DNA of 64,000 nt from Devosia sp. 66-22 (GTDB lineage: Bacteria; Pseudomonadota; Alphaproteobacteria; Rhizobiales; Devosiaceae), in contig MKUZ01000030.1 in NCBI GenBank assembly GCA_001899065.1, positions 141,521-205,520 on the forward strand, in the 5' to 3' direction. Both the position numbers and the translations under genes were made by a program. Within the stretch, counting starts at the first letter, position 1. Each line of letters starts with the position of its first letter. The notes beneath the pieces are model-generated. The model ran no database searches. It saw nothing but the letters and a program-made list of their open reading frames with translations, and had not been told where the DNA came from. Below, one piece after another: positions 55,245-63,723 of the stretch.

Positions 55245-56672
55245 TCAGGCGCGCCCGAACTCGTCCTCGATGCGGATGATGTCGTCCTCGCCCAGATACG
55301 AGCCGGTCTGAACTTCGATCACTTCGAGGAGAATCTTGCCGGGATTGGCGAGCCGGTGCACGCAGCCGAGCGGCAGGTAGATCGACTCGTTTTCGTTGAC
55401 CATCGTCACCTTGCCGTCGATCGTCACCTCGGCGGAGCCCGACACCACCACCCAGTGCTCGGCCCGGTGGTGATGCTTCTGCAGGCTCAGCTTGGCGCCG
55501 GGCTTGACGAACAGCTTCTTCACCTGAAAGCGCGCGCCGTTGAGGATCGAAGAATAGCCGCCCCACGGACGATAGGCCGTCTTGTGGATTTCGGTGATCG
55601 CCTGCGTCTCGGGCCGTGCCTTGAGCGCCTTGACCATCGCGCCGACCTTCTGCGACTCGGACAGCCTGCCCACGAACACCGCGTCTTCGGTGGCGATCAC
55701 CGCCACGTCGTCGAGCCCTTCGATGGCCACATGCGCCTTTTCGCTATGGACCAGCGAATTTGTGGTGTTGCTCAGCGTCGCATCGCCCACGACCGCATTG
55801 TGCTGCGCGTCCTGCGGCGACACCTTCCACACCGCGTCCCAGCTCCCCAGGTCCGACCACGAGAAACTGACCGGGACGACGGCGACCTTCCGGCTCTTCT
55901 CGAAGATCGCGTAGTCGACCGAAATGTTGGGTGCCGTGGCAAAGCTCGCCTCGTCCAGGCGGACGAAATCGAGATCGGCCCTCGCGTTCTCGACAGCGCC
56001 CTGTGCCGCTTCGAAGCTCTCGGGCGACAGCGCCCGGCACTCGTCGAGGAAGCTGCCGGCGCCGAGCATGAACATGCCCGAGTTCCAGTAGAAGCCGCCC
56101 TGCCTGAGCATGGCCACGGCCCTGTCGTGGTCGGGCTTTTCGACGAAGCGTGCCACATCGCGCGTGCCGTCGCCGCGCTCGGCGCCGACTTCGATATAGC
56201 CGTATCCCGTCTCCGGCCCGGTGGGCGAAATGCCGAACGTCACGAGGCTGCCCTTGGAGGCCGCGGCAGCCGCGACGTCGACCGATGCCCAGTAGGCGTC
56301 ATCGGCGACGATGGCCGCGTCGGAGGCGAGGACGTGGATCACCGTGTCGGCGCCGCTCTGGCGTTCGGCAAACACCGCACCTGCGGCGATCGCCGCGGTC
56401 GTGTTGCGCGCCACGGGCTCGAGCAGGATGCCGGCCAGCGGGACGCCGATCTCCTGCGCCTGCTCGGCGACGACGAAACGGTAGTCCGCATTGGTGATCA
56501 CGATCGGCGCCGCATAGCGCGATGGATCGGACACACGCTTCAGCGTCTCCTGGAACAGGCTCGTCTTCCCGGTCAGCGGCAGGAACTGCTTGGGGCGCGC
56601 CGAACGCGACAGCGGCCACAGGCGGGTGCCCTGGCCACCGGCGAGGATAACGGGAACAACTGGCTGACCCAC
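55245..56672 (-). CDS. manC: Mannose-1-phosphate guanylyltransferase / mannose-6-phosphate isomerase (type II)
   Basis: 475 residues, bifunctional length. N-terminal nucleotidyltransferase: ILAGGQGTRLWPLSR and KPKQFLPL-like ARPKQFLPL, FVEKPD, and GFYWNSGMF. C-terminal type-II PMI cupin (about residues 340-475): QKHHHRAEHWVVVSG (metal His) and VTMVNENESIYLP. It makes GDP-mannose for cell-surface polysaccharide. A GTG at 56672 follows GGGAGAG, and is preferred to a longer frame. Divergent from the caspase-like gene; no polysaccharide genes are adjacent. Confidence 0.9.
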   Translation of the reverse strand: MGQPVVPVILAGGQGTRLWPLSRSARPKQFLPLTGKTSLFQETLKRVSDPSRYAAPIVITNADYRFVVAEQAQEIGVPLAGILLEPVARNTTAAIAAGAVFAERQSGADTVIHVLASDAAIVADDAYWASVDVAAAAASKGSLVTFGISPTGPETGYGYIEVGAERGDGTRDVARFVEKPDHDRAVAMLRQGGFYWNSGMFMLGAGSFLDECRALSPESFEAAQGAVENARADLDFVRLDEASFATAPNISVDYAIFEKSRKVAVVPVSFSWSDLGSWDAVWKVSPQDAQHNAVVGDATLSNTTNSLVHSEKAHVAIEGLDDVAVIATEDAVFVGRLSESQKVGAMVKALKARPETQAITEIHKTAYRPWGGYSSILNGARFQVKKLFVKPGAKLSLQKHHHRAEHWVVVSGSAEVTIDGKVTMVNENESIYLPLGCVHRLANPGKILLEVIEVQTGSYLGEDDIIRIEDEFGRA

Positions 56673-56862
56673 GCGGGCTCTCCCTTCGAAACTGGCGCAC
56701 ACTATTCGTGTCGGCTTTGTACTCGCAAGCGGTTAACCCGAGTGTCCGCATTGCAGGCAGGCGCTCATCAAAACACCGCGCGCGTGCTTGCGTTCCGCCA
56801 CCAAGCAGCCATAGTCGCTTCGTCTAACTGTCGAAAGCAATTGAAGTTTTGGGGGACCAGCA

Positions 56863-59166
56863 ATGATCAGCAACCGTGGTGGCGTGTCGTCGCGGATGAA
56901 GGCCCTTCTGGCGCTCGCGCCGATCTGCTTCCTTGGCGCCATGATCGCGTCGCCGATCCAGGCGCGCGAGAACTACGCGCTGATCGCCGCGGCCAGCGAC
57001 TACCCCAATCTCGACGAGAAGTACTGGCTGAAGGGTCCCAAGAACGACGCCGTTCTGGTGCGCGATTATCTGCTCAACGCCGCGCCGGTGAAATTCCAGC
57101 CCGACAATGTCACGACGCTGGGCTCGGGCGACGGCCTCGAGCTTGCGACGCATGACGCGATCCTGCGCGAGCTGGGTGAGATCGCCGCCAAGGCCAAGAA
57201 GGGCGACTTCGTCTTCCTGCAGTTCTCCGGCCACGGTTCTTACCAACCGGCGACCGAAGCCGATACGGCGGAGCAGGACGGGCGCGACGAGATCTTCCTC
57301 GCCGCCGACACCAAGATGGCCGATGGCCAGCCCTTCATGCCCAATGTCATCACCGACAACGAGTTCGCCGACGCCTTCACCGCGATCCGCAAGACCGGCG
57401 CGACGCTGTGGCTGGTCTTCGACTCCTGCCACTCGGGCACCATCACGCGCGGCGCTCCGGGCGAGGACGACCTCGTGATGCGCGAGATCAAGCCGGCCGA
57501 TCTGGGCATTCCCGACAGCGCCTTCGCCAGTGTCGAAGCGGATACGGATGGCGACGCCACGCGCGCCGCGCCGCTGAGCGCCGCGAGCTTCGAGGAGGAG
57601 GCCGACCTCGGCAACATGGTGGCGTTCTTCGCCGCACAGTCGACCGAGACGACCCCCGAGAAGGGCTACGAGGTGACGCTCGAGGACGGCAGCACCGTCA
57701 AGCAGAACTACGGCGTATTCACCCACACCATCTTTTCGGCGATGGCCAGGAATCCGGCCATGACCTATCGCCAGCTCGCCCAGTCCGTGCTCGCCAGTTA
57801 CGCCGCCGGCAACATGCTCAAGCCCACGCCGCTGTTCGAAGGCTCGCTCGACATGCCCATTTTCGGCAATGACGAAGTCGCCGACGTCGCGCAATGGCCG
57901 ACGGTAGTCGGTGGCGACAAGGGCCTCACCATCTCGGCCGGCCAATTGCATGGCCTCGCCAAGGGCACCAGGCTCCTCGTGCTGCCGAGCCCGGCCGCGA
58001 CCAATGAGGAAGCCATCGGCGTGCTCGAAGTGGCGAGCAACGACCAGTTGCGCTCGAAGCTCGCGCCGTCGAGCGACGATACGCACGCCAGGATCGAGCT
58101 CGCCGATGTGCCGGTGGGCGCCTATGTGCGCCTTGTCGAGACGGCCTATCCGTTCGAGCTCGTCGTCGCCAAGCCCGACCCGGCGACGGCCGATGCGGCG
58201 CAGCTCGCCGCCGTCGATGACGCGCTGGCCTCGATCCTCGGCGACGCCGAAAAACCGCTCCGCATCAAGGTCGTCGAAGCCGGCGAACCCGCCGATGTAC
58301 GGCTCGCGGTCTACACCGAAAGGCAGGTCTTCGACATGGAGGTCGAAGCCGACCGCGCGGCTGGCGCGATCACCCCGGTGAGCGCCTCGGTCGACGCCAC
58401 ATCGCTCGACGAGACGACGCCGCTGCTCTGGCTGCTGCCGACCACCGGCGACATCTCGCTCAAGCCGCAGAAGCGGTCGGCGGCCATGGATCTGGGCGCG
58501 ACCGAGGCTGGCGACTTTACCTCGAACCTGTCGCAGAACCTCGTGACGATCTTCCGCGCCACCAGCCTGTCGCGGCTGAGCCAGGTGTCGACGTTCAAGC
58601 CCAAGGACTTCACGCTGACCTTCGGCGTGCAGGCAGCGGGCGGCGAGACGATCGCCGCGCTCGAGCCCGAGCAGACGCCGATCGTGCGCCCCGGCGACCG
58701 GCTCTATGTCGACATGACCAACAAGTCGGGCAAGGCGGTCGACCTCAACGTGCTCTATGTCGACCACGACTACGGCATCACGCTGCTGTGCACGGCGCAC
58801 CTCGCCAACAACGACAAGCTGTTCCAGCCGATCGCCGACCTCAACGAGACCGACCGCGCCGCCGAGCGGATCGTCGCGGTGGTCAATGAGAGCGGCAAGG
58901 ACCTCACCGATCTGAGCTTCCTCGAGCAGCGCGGCATCGTCGTACGCACGCGTGGCGCGGAGGATACGAGCCTCATCGGTATGCTCGCCGACCTCGGCGC
59001 CGGCCAGCCGACGCGCGGCCCTGCGGCCGTGTCGACCCGCGACACCAAGCAACCGCGTGGCGCCGTGGTGATGGTGCCGGTCGAAGTGCTCGAGCCCTCT
59101 GGCGAGACGCCCGCGGCGGAGATCGCCCCGGTCGACGAGCGGGCCTCCGTGGGGTCGTGCGGCTGA
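56863..59166 (+). CDS. Exported caspase-like protein (peptidase C14 / orthocaspase)
   Basis: 767 residues. N-terminal signal sequence (LLALAPICFLGAMIASPIQA, cleavage near residue 34), then a caspase p20-like domain with His124 (FSGHGSY) and Cys189 (DSCHSG). A long central region without recognisable motifs (about 330-590) is followed by a DUF4384-like C-terminal domain (RPGDRLYVDMTNKSG, then VDHDYGITLLCT). Export means it works in the periplasm or outside, not in classical cell-death signalling. Alone between divergent manC and a gene-free region. The 190-bp upstream gap shows no clear operator. Confidence 0.8.
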   Translation: MISNRGGVSSRMKALLALAPICFLGAMIASPIQARENYALIAAASDYPNLDEKYWLKGPKNDAVLVRDYLLNAAPVKFQPDNVTTLGSGDGLELATHDAILRELGEIAAKAKKGDFVFLQFSGHGSYQPATEADTAEQDGRDEIFLAADTKMADGQPFMPNVITDNEFADAFTAIRKTGATLWLVFDSCHSGTITRGAPGEDDLVMREIKPADLGIPDSAFASVEADTDGDATRAAPLSAASFEEEADLGNMVAFFAAQSTETTPEKGYEVTLEDGSTVKQNYGVFTHTIFSAMARNPAMTYRQLAQSVLASYAAGNMLKPTPLFEGSLDMPIFGNDEVADVAQWPTVVGGDKGLTISAGQLHGLAKGTRLLVLPSPAATNEEAIGVLEVASNDQLRSKLAPSSDDTHARIELADVPVGAYVRLVETAYPFELVVAKPDPATADAAQLAAVDDALASILGDAEKPLRIKVVEAGEPADVRLAVYTERQVFDMEVEADRAAGAITPVSASVDATSLDETTPLLWLLPTTGDISLKPQKRSAAMDLGATEAGDFTSNLSQNLVTIFRATSLSRLSQVSTFKPKDFTLTFGVQAAGGETIAALEPEQTPIVRPGDRLYVDMTNKSGKAVDLNVLYVDHDYGITLLCTAHLANNDKLFQPIADLNETDRAAERIVAVVNESGKDLTDLSFLEQRGIVVRTRGAEDTSLIGMLADLGAGQPTRGPAAVSTRDTKQPRGAVVMVPVEVLEPSGETPAAEIAPVDERASVGSCG

Positions 59167-59174
59167 GCTGGAAC

Positions 59175-59210
59175 GGCGTTGCATGAGCTCAGTTTCGTCT
59201 GAGCAACGCC
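59175..59210 (+). terminator. Stem-loop after caspase-like gene
   Basis: GGCGTTG and CAACGCC form the outer stem, with an inner CTCAG/CTGAG stem and TTTCGT loop. It lies 8 bp after the stop, but lacks a T-run. Possible terminator. Confidence 0.4.
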
Positions 59211-59561
59211 CTCTAACGTGTTCGCTGCGTTGGCGAATTCGGGTCCACAGAGAAGAGTTATCCCCGTACTCCCAGGGCGGCCGTAAACTGCCCCCACTGC
59301 GCCGTCATCGAGCGACTCGAGACGAACGGGCGATGGTGCGGGGCCGGGTGGTGTGGGGGTCGCCTCGCATCAGGCGGTCGCTGTCGGTGCCCGTGGGTGA
59401 GTTTATCCTGCACCCGGGGTCCGGCGCTGCCGGAGAGCCACGACAGGCTCGACGGATTGGAGGAGGGGGTGCGTCGTCACCCCGAACGTTCCTCCCGACA
59501 GGCGTCGCGCGTCGCGGTCAAGTTGGCCGGGGCCGAAAGCGAACCACCTAACGCCCGGATC

Positions 59562-59648
59562 GCAGCGGCGAGGCGACGAGCCTCTTTGTTTGCGGACGAC
59601 CCGCGTCGGGGCCAGGCCTCGCCGCTGCAGCTCTGCTGCCTCAGGCAG
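59562..59648. other. Structured non-coding segment in a convergent gap
   Basis: Within the 544-bp gene-free stretch 59167-59710 between convergent genes, GCAGCGGCGAGGC (59562-59574) and its exact complement (59616-59628) form a 13-bp inverted repeat with a 41-nt interior that can itself fold (GCGG-ACGAC-CCGC), followed by CTGCC-TCA-GGCAG (59636-59648). No protein or known RNA family is recognised. The part 59211-59561 shows only GC-rich sequence. Confidence 0.35.
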
Positions 59649-59710
59649 GAGGCCCCCAGTTCGAACCGGAAGCCCCGCGGCCGTCCGGAGCGTCGTCTCG
59701 TGCACAGGTG

Positions 59711-60871
59711 TCAGGCGAGTACCCCATGCATCGTCATGTCGAAGATCCGCAGCGCCAGCGTCTCGTCGAGCTTGACCGGATTGGTCCCCGTCGACGGATC
59801 GGCCACCGCCATCACCGCGATCTCGCTGCGGCGATCAGCGGGCACCTTGAGATCCATCAGCGTGTGCGGAACGCCCAGCTTTTCGCGCAGGGCGAGGATC
59901 GCGGTGAGGAAGGCGTCGAAGCTGGGGGCGAGGCCGCAATAGGCGGCGAGCCGGGCGATGCGCGCTTCGATGGCGTCGCGGTTGGCGACGAGGACATAGG
60001 GCATGAACACGCCGTTCGTCATGCCGTGATGCGTATTGTAGAGCGCGCCGATCGGGTGGCTCAGCGAATGGATCGCGCCGAGCCCCTTCTGGAACGCCGT
60101 TGCACCCATCAGCGCCGCGCTCAGCATGTTGCCCCGCGCGTCGATGTCGTTGGGATCGGCGACGACTTTCGGCAGATTCTCGAACACGAGGCGCACACCT
60201 TCGGCGCCGATGCCATCGGCGAGCGGGTGGTAGCCCGGCGCGCAATAGGCCTCGAGGCAGTGGGCGAGCGCGTCGAAGCCCGTGCCCACGGTGATCATCC
60301 GCGGCATGCCCACCGTGAGCTCGGGATCGGCGATGACCAGCTTGGGCTGCATCAGCGGATGGAAGATGATCTTTTTAGTGTGGGTCGCCTCGTCGGTGAT
60401 GACAGAAGCGCGGCCGACTTCGGAGCCGGTGCCCGCGGTGGTGGGCACCGCGACGATGGGCAGGATCGCCTTGCTGTCGGCGCGCGTCCACCAGTCGCCG
60501 ATGTCCTCGAAGTCCCACAGGGGCCGGGTCTGGCCGGCCATGAAGGCGATGGTCTTGCCCACATCGAGCCCCGAGCCGCCGCCGAAGGCGATGACGCCGT
60601 CATGCCCGCCGGCTTTGAGCACGGCGACGCCCGCATCGACGTTCGAGCCAGGCGGATTGGGCTGCACGTCGGAGAACACGCCGAAGGGGACACCCGCATC
60701 GCGCAACAGCTTCAGCGTGTTCTGCGTGACGGCCAGATTGACGAGCCCCGCATCGGTAACGAACAGCGGGTTCTTGATGCCGACGGCCTTGAGCGCCTCG
60801 GGCAGCTCGGCGATGCGGCCGGCACCGAAGCGCACGGCGGTGGGGTAGTTCCAGTTCGAGCGGATGGCCAT
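59711..60871 (-). CDS. Iron-containing alcohol dehydrogenase (group III)
   Basis: 386 residues. NAD-binding GGGSGLDVGK, PTTAGTGSEVG, and metal ligands in GTGFDALAHCLEAY and SLSHPIGALYNTHHGMTNG. Last gene of the operon permease-GS-like-ALDH-ADH, 7 bp after the aldehyde dehydrogenase stop. It probably oxidises the alcohol group of a gamma-glutamylated amino-alcohol. This is inferred from operon context; the family acts on many alcohols. Confidence 0.87.
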   Translation of the reverse strand: MAIRSNWNYPTAVRFGAGRIAELPEALKAVGIKNPLFVTDAGLVNLAVTQNTLKLLRDAGVPFGVFSDVQPNPPGSNVDAGVAVLKAGGHDGVIAFGGGSGLDVGKTIAFMAGQTRPLWDFEDIGDWWTRADSKAILPIVAVPTTAGTGSEVGRASVITDEATHTKKIIFHPLMQPKLVIADPELTVGMPRMITVGTGFDALAHCLEAYCAPGYHPLADGIGAEGVRLVFENLPKVVADPNDIDARGNMLSAALMGATAFQKGLGAIHSLSHPIGALYNTHHGMTNGVFMPYVLVANRDAIEARIARLAAYCGLAPSFDAFLTAILALREKLGVPHTLMDLKVPADRRSEIAVMAVADPSTGTNPVKLDETLALRIFDMTMHGVLA

Positions 60872-60878
60872 GGTGGTC

Positions 60879-62261
60879 TCAAACGATCTTGAGGTGGAAG
60901 GATTTGGGCTGCGTGAGGTTGTGGTAACCGATCTCGCTCAGCGCGCCGCCCTTGCCGGTGTCCTTGACGCCGGTCCAGACGAGGGCGGGGTCGAGGTAGT
61001 CGCAGCGATTGGCGAACACGGTACCGGTTTCGACGCGGGCGCCGAGCTTCGCCACCTCGTCGAGGTCCTGCGACCAGATCGACGCCGTGAGGCCGTAGGG
61101 GCTGTCGTTCATCAGCGTGACGGCTTCGTCGTCGTCCGCCACCTTCATGATGCCGACAACCGGCCCGAAGCTCTCCTCGCGCATCACCGCCATCTGGTGG
61201 TTGACGTCGACAAGCACTTCCGGCGCGAGATAGGGCGAGGCCGGCTTGTCGAGGTCGTGCTTCGTATTGAGCAGGGCGCGCGCTCCCTTGCGCCGCGCTT
61301 CCGCGGTCTGCTCGCGCACGAGGTCGGCGAATTTCGGCGCGGCCATGGGCCCGACGACGGTGGCGGCATCGAGCGGATTGCCGAGCGTCCAGCCCCTGGC
61401 GTTCTCGACGAAACCGTCGACGAAGCGGTCATAGACCTCGGCGTGCACATAGATGCGCTCGACGCCGCAGCACGACTGGCCCGAATTGAAGAACGAGCCG
61501 TCGACAAGGTTCTCGACCGCATTAGCGAGGTTGGCGTCGGCGCGGACATAAGCCGGGTCCTTGCCGCCGAGCTCGAGGCCGAGCGTGGCGAAGGTGCCGG
61601 CGGCGGCGCGCTCGATACGGCGGCCGCCTTCGACCGAGCCGGTGAAGTTGATGTGGTCGATCTGGCCCGAGCCGATCAGCGTCTCGGTATCGGCGTGGTT
61701 GAGAACGAGGTTCTGGAACAGCCCCTCCGGCAGTCCGGCGGCCCGGAACGCTTCGGCGAAGCGCTCGCCCACGAGCAGCGTCTGGCTCGCGTGCTTGAGG
61801 ATCACGGCGTTGCCGGCCATGAGGCCGGGAACGATGGAATTGACGGCGGTGAGAAACGGATAGTTCCACGGCGCAATGACCATCACCGTGCCGAGCGGCT
61901 CGCGGGCGATCCAGCGCTTGAAGCCGTCCTTCTCGGGCCGCATGGACGGCGCGAGGCTCTCCTCGGCGATCGCGATCATGTGGCGCGAGCGCTCCTCGAC
62001 ACCGCGCCGTTCGCCGCCACAGCGGACCGGGCGGCCCATCTGCCAGGCGAGTTCGGGGACGATCTCCTCGTTCCTCGCCAAAAGCGCGTCGACGAAGTGC
62101 TCGAGGAACTTGGCGCGCTCGCGCACCGTGACCTCGCCCCAGGCCCTGCGCGCGGCCTTTGCCTTCGCGACCGCCGCTTCGATCTCCGTGCCGGTCGCGA
62201 CCGGCCGTTCGGCGTAGACGCTGCCGTCGATGGGAGAAATGATCTTGACCGTTTCGGCCAT
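60879..62261 (-). CDS. Aldehyde dehydrogenase family protein
   Basis: 460 residues. NAD-binding Rossmann domain, LELGGKDPAYV (catalytic Glu region), catalytic Cys in FFNSGQSCCGVER and the late EESFGPVVGI motif. Between the GS-like and alcohol dehydrogenase genes, so probably oxidises the aldehyde formed by the latter to a gamma-glutamyl amino acid. Start ATG at 62261. Confidence 0.88.
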   Translation of the reverse strand: MAETVKIISPIDGSVYAERPVATGTEIEAAVAKAKAARRAWGEVTVRERAKFLEHFVDALLARNEEIVPELAWQMGRPVRCGGERRGVEERSRHMIAIAEESLAPSMRPEKDGFKRWIAREPLGTVMVIAPWNYPFLTAVNSIVPGLMAGNAVILKHASQTLLVGERFAEAFRAAGLPEGLFQNLVLNHADTETLIGSGQIDHINFTGSVEGGRRIERAAAGTFATLGLELGGKDPAYVRADANLANAVENLVDGSFFNSGQSCCGVERIYVHAEVYDRFVDGFVENARGWTLGNPLDAATVVGPMAAPKFADLVREQTAEARRKGARALLNTKHDLDKPASPYLAPEVLVDVNHQMAVMREESFGPVVGIMKVADDDEAVTLMNDSPYGLTASIWSQDLDEVAKLGARVETGTVFANRCDYLDPALVWTGVKDTGKGGALSEIGYHNLTQPKSFHLKIV

Positions 62262-62292
62262 GTGACACCTGTGGGGAAGAGTTGCGCGGTGT

Positions 62293-63651
62293 TTACGACC
62301 TCTCGAACCCGCGCTTCAACTCCCAATCGGTGACGCGGCGGTCGTATTCGAACTGCTCCCACTCGGCGGTGTGGACATAGTGATCGATCGCCGGCTGACC
62401 CAGCGCCGTGGCGAGCATCTTCGATTTGCGCAGTGCCGCAATGGCGTCGCGCAGCGTCTTGTGCACTTCGCGCAGCTTCTTGCCGGAATAGGCGTCGCCG
62501 GTGAACACCGGCTCGAGCTCGAGTTTTTGCTCGATGCCCGCGAGGCCGGCGGCGATGAGGGCGGCGAAAGCGAGATAGGGGTTGAGGTCGGCGCCGCCGA
62601 TCCGGCACTCGACGCGCACCCCCTTGCTGTTCTCGCCGCACAGCCGGAAGCCCGCCGTACGATTGTCGCGGCTCCAGATCGCCTTGGTGGGCGCGAAGGT
62701 GCCGGCCTGGAAGCGCTTGTAGGAGTTGATGTAGGGCGCGAGGAAATAGGTGATGTCGCCGGCATAGGTGAGCAGACCCGCCATGTAGTGCTTCATCAGC
62801 GGCGACATGCCGAGCGCATCCTTGCCGTCGACGAACGCGTTCTTGCCCGCCTTGGCGAGCGACATGTGGATGTGGCTCGACGAGCCGGCGAGGCCGAAAT
62901 CCCATTTGGCCATGAAGGTGACGGCCTTGCCCTGCTGCCAGGCGATCTCGCGGGTGGCGTTCTTGATGACGACATGGCGGTCGGCCATGGTGAGCGCGTC
63001 GGCGTAGCGGACGTTGATCTCTTCCTGGCCCGGGCCCCACTCGCCTTTGCTGTTCTCGACCGGAATGCCGGAGGCCGTGAGCTGCTTGCGCAGGGCGCGC
63101 ATCACGCCTTCTTCCTTGGTGGTCTGGAAGATGTGGTAGTCCTCGATGTAGTAGCCCGCCGTCCTGAGATTGCGGTGGCCCTTCTCGTGGATGGTCCGGT
63201 AGTCCTCGTCGAACAGGTAGAATTCGAGCTCCGACGCGAAATTGGCCGTCAGCCCCAGTCTGTCGAGCCGCGCGAGCTGTGACTTCAGCACGGCGCGCGG
63301 CGAATGCGGGACCGGCTCGTGGTGGTGGTCGAGCACGTCGGCGATGACAAGCGCCGTGGCGTCGAGCCAGGTGCACTTCATCAGCGTGCTGAGGTCGGGC
63401 TTCATGACGAAGTCGCCATAGCCCTTCTCCCAGCTCGCCGCCGCATAGCCGGGGACCGGTTCCATGTCGATGTCGTCGGCCAGCAGATAGTCGCAGCCAT
63501 GCGTCTCGTCGATGGCGCTGTCGAGGAAGAACTCGGCCTGGAAGCGCTTGCCGATCAGCCGCCCCTGCATGTCGACGAACGCGACGAGCACGGTGTCGAT
63601 GGCGCCGCTTTGAACATCGGCCTTGAGCTGGGCCAGCGTGTAGGCGGCCAT
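62293..63651 (-). CDS. Glutamine synthetase-like gamma-glutamyl-amine ligase
   Basis: 452 residues; GS beta-grasp domain (VDMQGRLIGKRFQAEFF) and catalytic domain with ELEFYLFDED, GPGQEEINVRYADALTMADRHVVIKN, GSSSHIHMS (metal/His site) and NRTAGFRLCG. Longer and different from GlnA class I; similar to PuuA and GlnA3/GlnA4-type ligases that attach glutamate to amines. The ATG at 63651 follows CCAGGGAG. Operon neighbours (APC permease, ALDH, Fe-ADH, no gamma-glutamyl hydrolase in the window) suggest ethanolamine or a similar amino-alcohol. Confidence 0.85.
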   Translation of the reverse strand: MAAYTLAQLKADVQSGAIDTVLVAFVDMQGRLIGKRFQAEFFLDSAIDETHGCDYLLADDIDMEPVPGYAAASWEKGYGDFVMKPDLSTLMKCTWLDATALVIADVLDHHHEPVPHSPRAVLKSQLARLDRLGLTANFASELEFYLFDEDYRTIHEKGHRNLRTAGYYIEDYHIFQTTKEEGVMRALRKQLTASGIPVENSKGEWGPGQEEINVRYADALTMADRHVVIKNATREIAWQQGKAVTFMAKWDFGLAGSSSHIHMSLAKAGKNAFVDGKDALGMSPLMKHYMAGLLTYAGDITYFLAPYINSYKRFQAGTFAPTKAIWSRDNRTAGFRLCGENSKGVRVECRIGGADLNPYLAFAALIAAGLAGIEQKLELEPVFTGDAYSGKKLREVHKTLRDAIAALRKSKMLATALGQPAIDHYVHTAEWEQFEYDRRVTDWELKRGFERS

Positions 63652-63688
63652 GACGGAACTCCCTGGAGCTTTGGTTTGAAATAGGAAC

Positions 63689-63712
63689 GGGCCGCGGTCG
63701 TTGCCGCGGCCC
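63689..63712 (-). terminator. Hairpin after APC permease gene
   Basis: GGGCCGCGG and CCGCGGCCC, a 9-bp perfect stem with 6-nt loop, 12 bp after the permease stop on the minus strand and followed there by GTTCCTATTTC. Possible attenuating terminator before the GS-like gene. Confidence 0.55.
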
Positions 63713-63723
63713 ATAGGCTCGGC

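Noticed and set aside
59545-59560. attC/integron-like GTTAGGT core on the minus strand
   Set aside because: No matching second core site, no integrase and no gene cassette array nearby.
59607-59677. tRNA-like signals (an acceptor-like CGGGGCC/AGCCCCG pairing and a GTTCGAACC T-loop)
   Set aside because: D-arm and a 7-nt anticodon loop cannot be formed and two T-stem pairs fail; chance arrangement in GC-rich DNA is more likely than a tRNA or tRNA remnant.
59397-59942. 181-residue open frame on the plus strand in the gene-free stretch
   Set aside because: Composition is Arg/Ser-rich and it runs deep into the convergent alcohol dehydrogenase gene; no family recognised, no ribosome binding site.
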